A DNA stretch of 64,000 nucleotides, taken from positions 124,001 to 188,000 of the forward strand of contig SADC01001296.1 in NCBI GenBank assembly GCA_004194705.1, read 5' to 3'. Shown here one piece after another: positions 57,912 to 64,000 of the stretch. The stretch comes from Ditylenchus dipsaci. Its lineage: Eukaryota; Nematoda; Chromadorea; Rhabditida; Anguinidae. A program made the position numbers and the translations under genes. Below the pieces are notes generated by a model. It saw only the letters and a list, made by a program, of their open reading frames with translations, ran no database searches and was not told the DNA's origin. Numbering within the stretch: the stretch's first letter is position 1; every line of letters begins with the position of its first letter.

Positions 57912-60018
57912 TTATTCTTTGTCCATCCAAGCTTTGTAGAGTTTCACGTTTGCCTTCGACTGAAATTTCAACTTTTTTGTGTAACAGTTATTTATGTAAC
58001 AGTAAAAAAAGTACCCTTGCTTCATAAACAAAGCCAACCAAGTCCTCGATGTTCTCATATCCACTTGGGTTAATCAATTTAAGGCATGGTATGCCATTAG
58101 TTCCGTATTTCTCGGCCAGCTTGCCTTTTTCACCATTAAAAGGGTGGTCGAAGGGCAGGTAAAGCCAATCGGGATGAGAATCTTTTATGTAGCTCAACAT
58201 TTCTTCTTCACTGCGGTCAAACGAGACAAACACAATTTCTATCAAATTGCTACCCTTGGTGGACTCCTCGAACAGAGTTTTAAGCATAGGGGTGAAACTG
58301 CGGCAAGGACCACACCTTAAGTACTATTTCGATAGGATTTTGAAACTTACCGTATTCTCTCTAATAGACGCACGTCCTGAGTTCAAAATCGTGTTTGTGG
58401 CATTGCGATTTTGACCTGATTTGTGATTACCGCTCTCAAGCAAGTTAACACTCATTTTGTAGCCACTAAGGTGAGCTACAAAGTGAGGGGAAAACTGCCT
58501 GAGAAAAGTTTTCAAAAAATGGGTCAAAAACAGAATGCCAAAAACACGATTTTGAATTTAGGGGGGGGAGGACTCCTATATAAAAGAGAATACTTTAAAA
58601 AAATCTTTAATTTAGTTACCAATGAGCAGAAAAGTAGATGGCAACCTTCTTGTCCTGAAAAAATAATATTTTTCTTTCGCCTTTTAGGCATTTAATAAGA
58701 AAAAAGAGTCTTTATCCTTTGAGCTTTTGCATAAATAATAGTCTGTGGGTCTGTAGGAATCCGCATGCGGAGTAGTAACAAGCAAACGAAAATGCTAATA
58801 TTTTATTTTTAAAAATTAAAATAGACGCAAATTTTTTCGGTGAGTTAAAAAGTAAAGTACAAGGAGGTCTGCTAATTTCGATTGATTTTCGGTTAATCAA
58901 GCGGTCAGTAAATTTTATTAACCGGTGGCATACCGGCGAATCGACCGGTCGATAAGCCAAGACTGGGCTCTATTAGAAAATATATGGTATCTACATATAG
59001 TATTTGGACTCGCATCGGTCACACTTTTCAAATTCCCGCCTGTTATTTTTTCCACATATTTTAGCCTTTTCACCCCAATCGTTGGCGACGGTCGGCTCCG
59101 CATTTATCGCGATACAAAACTACAGCTCATAAGCTCTCAAATGATCCTTAATTTGTCCTGGAGTGATGGGAACTTACTGGGTTTGGGGAGGGGGGGGGTG
59201 GTGGAGGTTTTTTCACTTATTTAAAAATAGTGTTTAAACGACTCCTAAGTAATATTTATATGCTTAAAACGATAAGAAAGTCAATTTATAACATTTTTCC
59301 ACACAAAAAATGGTATTCGTGGAAAAACAATTTTTGACTTTTTGCCTTGGTGGACCAAGGCAAATTTCCTTGTATTAAGGTATTCTACCCTGTTTGGTCA
59401 CTGGAGCTGGGCAAAAAAAGTCTCTTTATGCATTTCTAATCAAGAGTCTAGCTCGGAATTATGTCTAAGGTAAGTGAGTGCGCGCATCTCTAACCAACCA
59501 AGCCCCCTGCGCCCCCTTCGGGGCGCAGGGGCTTGGTTGCTTGGGGTTGAGATGCGCACACCCACATACCTTAGACGCAAATCACTCGTAAGTGACTCTG
59601 GATGCATAAAAATGTATGCATACCAGAGTTTCTTTATGCGGTAGGCCCCAGTCAACAAAACTATGTTCAAATTCCATCTTTTTGTGGTATCCAGGTACCC
59701 TTTCAGGTCGGATTGCCTTGGGGGACCAAGGCAAAAAGTCGAATTTTAGTCAAAAATTTTTTTTTTCTAAAAATCCATTTTTGTGTGGAAAAATGTCAGA
59801 AAATAACTTTTTTATCGTTTTAAGCATATAAAAATTACTTAGGAGTCATTTAAACACTATTTTTATATAAGTGAAAAATTCTTAATTTTAATCTGCTCAG
59901 ACCACACAAAAAGTAAAAAAAATCATTTTAAATTTCCTACCTTCAGGACATCTTCACCCTTAAATGTTTCATCGGTGCCATTTCTCAGCAAAGTCACATC
60001 CTTGAAAAGCTCAGACAT
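57912..60018 (-). CDS. Nucleoredoxin/tryparedoxin-like thioredoxin-fold protein
   Basis: Exons 60018-59941, 58654-58620, 58315-58015 and 57959-57912 join in frame to 153 residues. Start MSELFKDVTLLRNGTDETFK; then KKVAIYFSAHW joined across an intron to CGPCRSFTPMLKTLFEES, giving the redox motif WCGPC. IVFVSFDRSEEEM, WLYLPFDHPF, LAEKYGTNGIPCLKLI (with the cis-Pro of the thioredoxin fold) and a tail KLYKAWMDKE follow. Length and motifs are those of single-domain nucleoredoxin-like proteins, which reduce protein disulfides in the cytosol. No frame breaks, in contrast to other genes here. The 1.3 kb first intron has a foldback element, the second a CCGTAT-type MITE. Confidence 0.85.
58350..58600. 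mobile_element. CCGTAT-type TA element in the oxidoreductase intron
   Basis: Left CCGTATTCTCTCTAATAGAC with TA at 58348-58349; the right end ATAAAAGAGAATACT is eroded. CTCAAGCAAGTTAACACTCA and inner arms around GAAAACTGCC appear. Splice sites of the intron are intact. Confidence 0.6.
59170..59880. mobile_element. Foldback element family A, copy 2
   Basis: Begins near GGGAACTTACTGGGTTTGGG, then a G-run, CACTTATTTAAAAATAGTG and arms with AAACGATAAGAAAGT. Its inside is nearly identical to copy 1 (40760-41490), including a 74-codon frame that differs at few residues, plus a hairpin CAAGCCCCCTGCGCCCCC/GGGGCGCAGGGGCTTGG missing from copy 1. It lies in the first intron of the oxidoreductase gene. 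Confidence 0.75.
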
Positions 60019-62011
60019 TTTCCCGAAAACTAGATATTACAGCAATCTATTTTTCTTGTTATAATAGAAGAAAAGCACCAACACACATAAAAGCATCAAA
60101 ATAGGAATTTTGTCTGTGATTCATTGGCTCGCACACTATTCAATTCTGTTTTGAGCGAGAATGACAAAAATGCAGTAACAACCAAGAATAAATTTGGCAA
60201 TGCACACACTTTTTTTATGATTTTAGATGTTTTTTTTTTCGCCGGAACTGAGAAAAAACTTAAGTATCATGCATCAATATCAGATCTATGAAAATAAATT
60301 CACTCGGAATTCTCCACTTCATCTACAAATTGCAAGACTAAGACATTTAAATAAAAAATAGGATTATAGAAATATTTGACTTTTCTTTTTTTTCTGCTGT
60401 CAAAAAATTTAAGAAGAGACGATTTCGAATTTTTGTTGAGATCTTGAAAAATTTAAAAAAGCGGTAATTCTTACGGATTCCTGTCCTGAAATCTGTCCTG
60501 AAATCAGGGGCCTAACCCACTAATTGATTATTGGAAAATTGAAAGTTGAAAATGGAAAATTTCCGCAAAACCAATACTGGGATAGATACTTACTCTGAGG
60601 ATGCATCTGTCTTAAAATCCCGAAAATGTTAGTTTTTACATGGGATTGTAAACCGTGGTTTCTTACCCAAAATTATACTCTGAGCATCTTTGAAAATACC
60701 GAAACTGTGATTTGGTGACTCAAACTATAAAACCTAAGGGTAGGTACCCGTGCTTCAGATGTACATACGAAAATTCTTTTTTTGTCACAATTCCAACCTT
60801 CGTTTTCGACTTCCGAGTCGACCCTCGGGATCGAAAATTTTGATTTCAGTCGACTTTCTGACTCCCCGGGTCAAAAATTTTAATTGTTAGCCAACCCTAT
60901 TTATTAATAAGCCTTAGTTCAACCTTTCTCAACCTTTTCTTGTTCAACATAGTCCTTTTTTCATGTGAGCCCTCTTAAAAAATTGGCATCTTCTGCGACG
61001 CAGGGATTTGCAGGCTTTGGTTAAAATACGCACACAGACTTACCTGAATCCTGATTTTCAAGAGTATTTATCGAACTAAGTTACAAATGGACTCTTCGGC
61101 GAAAAACTTGCCGTTCTAAAAAATTTATAGTGATACGATACGCATGTTTTAACATCGACCATATACCTGTTGAATTGTTTTTGGAGTTACGAAAGGAAGT
61201 AGTATAGCTTTGCTCATAAATTAGTTTAAACGTTTTTCTAAAAAACATTAGGAAAATCTCAAATATGCCCTAGCGAAAACAGGTGGGTCACTTATTGGAT
61301 TAGACAGAAGTATTAAGCGAAAGTACGCTTTAAAACTATTATAACTTTTTTTATTGTTAACATCGATTTTAAAGTTGTGTTTAGTTGTGTTTATTTACCG
61401 TTTTTATTTCGTCTTTTTTATTTTATTTATTTTTATATAAAGAACCATGCTCACGGTAGTCTCGTGGTCCCCCGCCAATTCAAATTTTATTCCTAATGAT
61501 TATTGATCTTCTGTCCAGATTTTTTTACTTGGTTCTCAACAAAATTATACCTAAAAGTAATTCTAGGCGTAGTTTTGTTAGAAACTAAGTTGAAAAATCC
61601 ATACAAAAACCAACGATTAGGAAAAATTTTGAATTTGCGGGGAACTACCTGAACAGCAGCGAAACAGCCCGAAGAGGAGTAATAAAAAAGTAAAGGAAAA
61701 TCACTTTTTGTAAACAAATGTAAGGAAAGTATCTTTCATAGACGAAAGCTTCTTCGAAAAAGCTTAAAAATTTAAAAATTGATAAAAAATTTTGATTTTT
61801 TTTTAAATTTTTTTTTGAAAATTTCATATGAGAAAATTTCTCCGGGCTTTTGAAAACGAGGTCCGGGCCGGGCCGGCAAAATCAAGGCTCGTGCCCAGCC
61901 CTGATATAACCTTGATAATATTAAGAGTAGTTTTAGTTTTAAAAAATTGTAAAAAATATTCGTTGGAATTAAAATAACTTTTTTCAGAAATTTCTAATTA
62001 TTAAAAATTTG
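60019..62011. other. Intergenic between oxidoreductase and second Srh-like gene
   Basis: No gene recognised. Has a single unit of the tandem repeat seen at 52590-53280 (near 60720) and a short inverted patch at 60795-60890 (GACTTCCGAGTCGACC). A GC-rich remnant lies near 61855-61895 (GGTCCGGGCCGGGCCGG). Otherwise AT-rich. Confidence 0.45.
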
Positions 62012-62302
62012 ATGGATTCAAGTTTTGAAATTTCCAGTTATACTATTTATTTGATTTTATTGCGCGTAAATGCCGTTTCTAATACATTAGTGACAATAGT
62101 TGTTGTGTATTTATTGCTCAAGCGATCAGATGAACAAATGAAGACTTATAGATATTTCCTAATAAACATTGCTGTAAGTCTTTATTTTTAACTACCGTTA
62201 TAAAAATCTGTTTAGCTGTGTACTTATGCATTTGATACATTTACAACGTGTTTGATGGTACCCTTTCCTATACTTCCTTTTTATGGTGGTTGCTCTCTAG
62301 GG
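62012..62302 (+). CDS. Srh-like nematode chemoreceptor, first two exons
   Basis: Exon 62012-62173 begins MDSSFEISSYTIYLILLRVN and holds TM1 (VSNTLVTIVVVYLLL), followed by RSDEQMKTYRYFLINIA. A 42-bp GT/AG intron leads to exon 62216-62302: LCTYAFDTFTTCLMVPF and ILPFYGGCSLG. The loop motif PFxxxxGGxxLG after TM2 matches class H receptors and the gene at 42841. A donor (GTAAAC) follows, then a truncated MITE and a long palindromic repeat; no later exon exists before the window end. The gene may continue beyond 64000 or be truncated. Confidence 0.6.
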
Positions 62303-62360
62303 GTAAACATCTTTTAAAGTTCTTTTTACATGTTGTCTTATTTTTATGATAATTGAACTA

Positions 62361-62560
62361 CAGTCAACCTCGATATAACGGCCCTCACTTCAAGCTCGTT
62401 CCCGCCTAGAGCCCGACACCTTTTTTACTCATTTTTATAATTGTTTTGCGAGTAGTCTTTGGCTAGCCCAGTCCTAAATATCCTAAGGATTTTGTTTTTT
62501 CCGATGTTTTTCAAATAAAAAAATTTGCTGAAAAGGTCCGCGGGTACTCGATATAACGGC
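62361..62560. mobile_element. Truncated TA-type MITE
   Basis: Begins after TA with CAGTCAACCTCGATATAACG and contains CTCGTTCCCGCCTAGAGCCC. ACTCGATATAACGGCCCCCT near 62550 is in direct rather than inverted orientation, so the right half is missing or rearranged. Confidence 0.55.
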
Positions 62561-62569
62561 CCCCTATTT

Positions 62570-63880
62570 TAAAATAAGGGGTGGGTTACTCGCATAAGAT
62601 TACTCGCAATTTCATTCGCACTTGAAACGAGTTGAGTAGAGCTTAGTATCAAAAATTAATATAAATCCTATTCGAGCAGTGGAGTAACTTTCGACCTAAG
62701 TAGGATGAGTAAACTCAGCTATTTTTAACCTAAAGAGAGTTTTACTCGGGATCTTAACGAGCAAACTCAACTGTGTTACTCGAGAGTTTTACAAGTAAAC
62801 TCGCATAGTTTGGACGAGAGTGGAGTTATGCTCAATAGTTTTACGAGTAATCTGCATAAGTTTGACTTGTGTAGATTTCCGCTTTTTGACTTTTTGACCT
62901 ATGTAAAGCTCTATTTGCGAGTTTACTCGTAAAACTGGCAAGTGAAAATCCATTCTGGTCTAAAGTTTATTAGAAGAGCTGACTGAAAAGTTTCACTGAG
63001 TTCAAAATCACTGTCATTTCGATTTAAAACTTTACTAACCCACCCAAATACCACCCCTGGGGTGGTATTCAGGTCGGCTAGTAGAGTCAGTAGATCAAGA
63101 GTTACTCTTGATCCTACTCGCACTTGAAACGGGTTGAGTAGAGTTTAGGATCATGAGTTACTCGTGATCCTACTCGCCCGTCTGAAACGAGTTGAGTAGA
63201 GTTTTGGATGAAAAGTTACTCGCGATCCTACTCGAGCAGCGAGTAATTTTTGATCTGAGTAGAATTGAGAACTTCTCGCCTAACTCGAGTTCTACTCGCC
63301 CAACTCGGCTTCCAACCCCGAGTTTTACGAGTAAATTAAATTTTTTTTAATTTTCTCGAGTTCTACTCCCCCAACTCGGCTTTCTAGCCCCGAGTTTTAA
63401 GAGAAAATTAATAAAAATTAATTTACTCGTGAAACTCGGGGTTAGAAAGCCGAGTTGGGGAGTATAACTCGAGAAAAATAAAAAAATTAATTTTCTCGTA
63501 AAACTCGGGGTTAGAAAGCCGAGTTGGGCGAGTAGAACTCGAAAAAATTAAAAAAAAAATTGAGTCTACTTGTAATACTCGGGGTCAGAAAGCTGAGTTA
63601 GGTGAGTTGAACTCGAGTCGGACGAGTAGAACTCGAGTTAGGCGAGAAGAACTCAATTCTACTCAGATCAAAAATTACTCGCTGCTTGAGCAGGATCGCG
63701 AGTAACTTTTGATCCAAAACTCTAATCGTGTGTCTGAAACGAGTTGAGTAGATCAAAAGTAACTCATGATCTTTGAACCTACTCGGCCCGTCTGAAACAC
63801 GTCGAGTAGATCACGAGTAACTCATGATCCAAAACTCTACTAACCTACCTGAATACGACCCCTGGATGGAGGAGATAACC
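62570..63880. repeat. CTCGAGTAGA-rich palindromic block
   Basis: Dense short repeats of GAGTAGA/TCTACTC/GAGTTTTACGAG with a large-scale inverted symmetry around 63410: CTCGGCTTTCTAGCCCCGAG faces CTCGGGGTTAGAAAGCCGAG, and GATCCTACTCGAGCAGCGAG faces CTCGCTGCTTGAGCAGGATC. Outer arms CCACCCCTGG and GACCCCTGG lie near 63050 and 63855. A fragment of this repeat is at about 21870. Confidence 0.65.
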
Positions 63881-64000
63881 CCTTACCGGTATTCTTTTTT
63901 CTCGACCCCGATTGCACGAGAAAGCTGGGAGTTTTTTGATTTTGCGCAAAAAAAATCGAACCACAGGGGGGGGGGTTCATGATTTTTCAGTCAAAATTTC

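Overview
This 64 kb window is from an animal nuclear genome, almost certainly a nematode. It is AT-rich, genes are split by 45-60 bp introns with TTTCAG/TTTTAG acceptors, and it carries chemoreceptor families known only from nematodes (Srh-like, Srsx-like) plus a nematode-style F-box gene. No bacterial, viral or CRISPR features were seen. The clade is not resolved; heavy small-transposon load excludes a very compact genome.

Host genes in order: the N-terminal half of a PDK1-like protein kinase (1-730, minus, runs off the left edge); an F-box protein (5717-9279, minus) whose last exon carries a transposon; a nephrin/SYG-2-type immunoglobulin receptor (24712-38853, plus) with about 14 exons; an Srh-like chemoreceptor in one exon (42841-43752, plus); an Srsx-like chemoreceptor (47127-51714, minus); ribosomal protein S13 (53377-53974, minus); a nucleoredoxin/tryparedoxin-like oxidoreductase (57912-60018, minus); and the first two exons of another Srh-like receptor (62012-62302, plus). 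Neighbours share no pathway; this is ordinary mixed eukaryotic gene order.

Most of the rest is short DNA transposons, many with inverted repeats and target-site duplications (TSDs) that can be read directly. Types seen are TA-flanked CAGT-ended mariner-type MITEs, CCGTAT-ended TA elements, 8-bp-TSD hAT-like elements, 9-bp-TSD Mutator-like elements, TTAA-flanked elements, a Merlin-type element with a transposase remnant, and long foldback elements. The best structures are a four-deep nested insertion at 9605-11528 with TSDs readable at each level; a 2.3 kb Mutator-like element (52093-54376, identical 9-bp TSDs, about 350-bp inverted ends) enclosing the whole RpS13 gene; and a mariner-ended element (49387-51199) enclosing BAR-domain-like exons with their intron, itself inside an Srsx intron. 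The last two look like host-gene capture (Pack-element) events.

Conserved genes here repeatedly carry single-base frame breaks, mostly at homopolymers (nephrin-like, F-box, Srsx, RpS13). This looks more like consensus error in a long-read assembly than gene death, though RpS13 also lacks about 20 nt.
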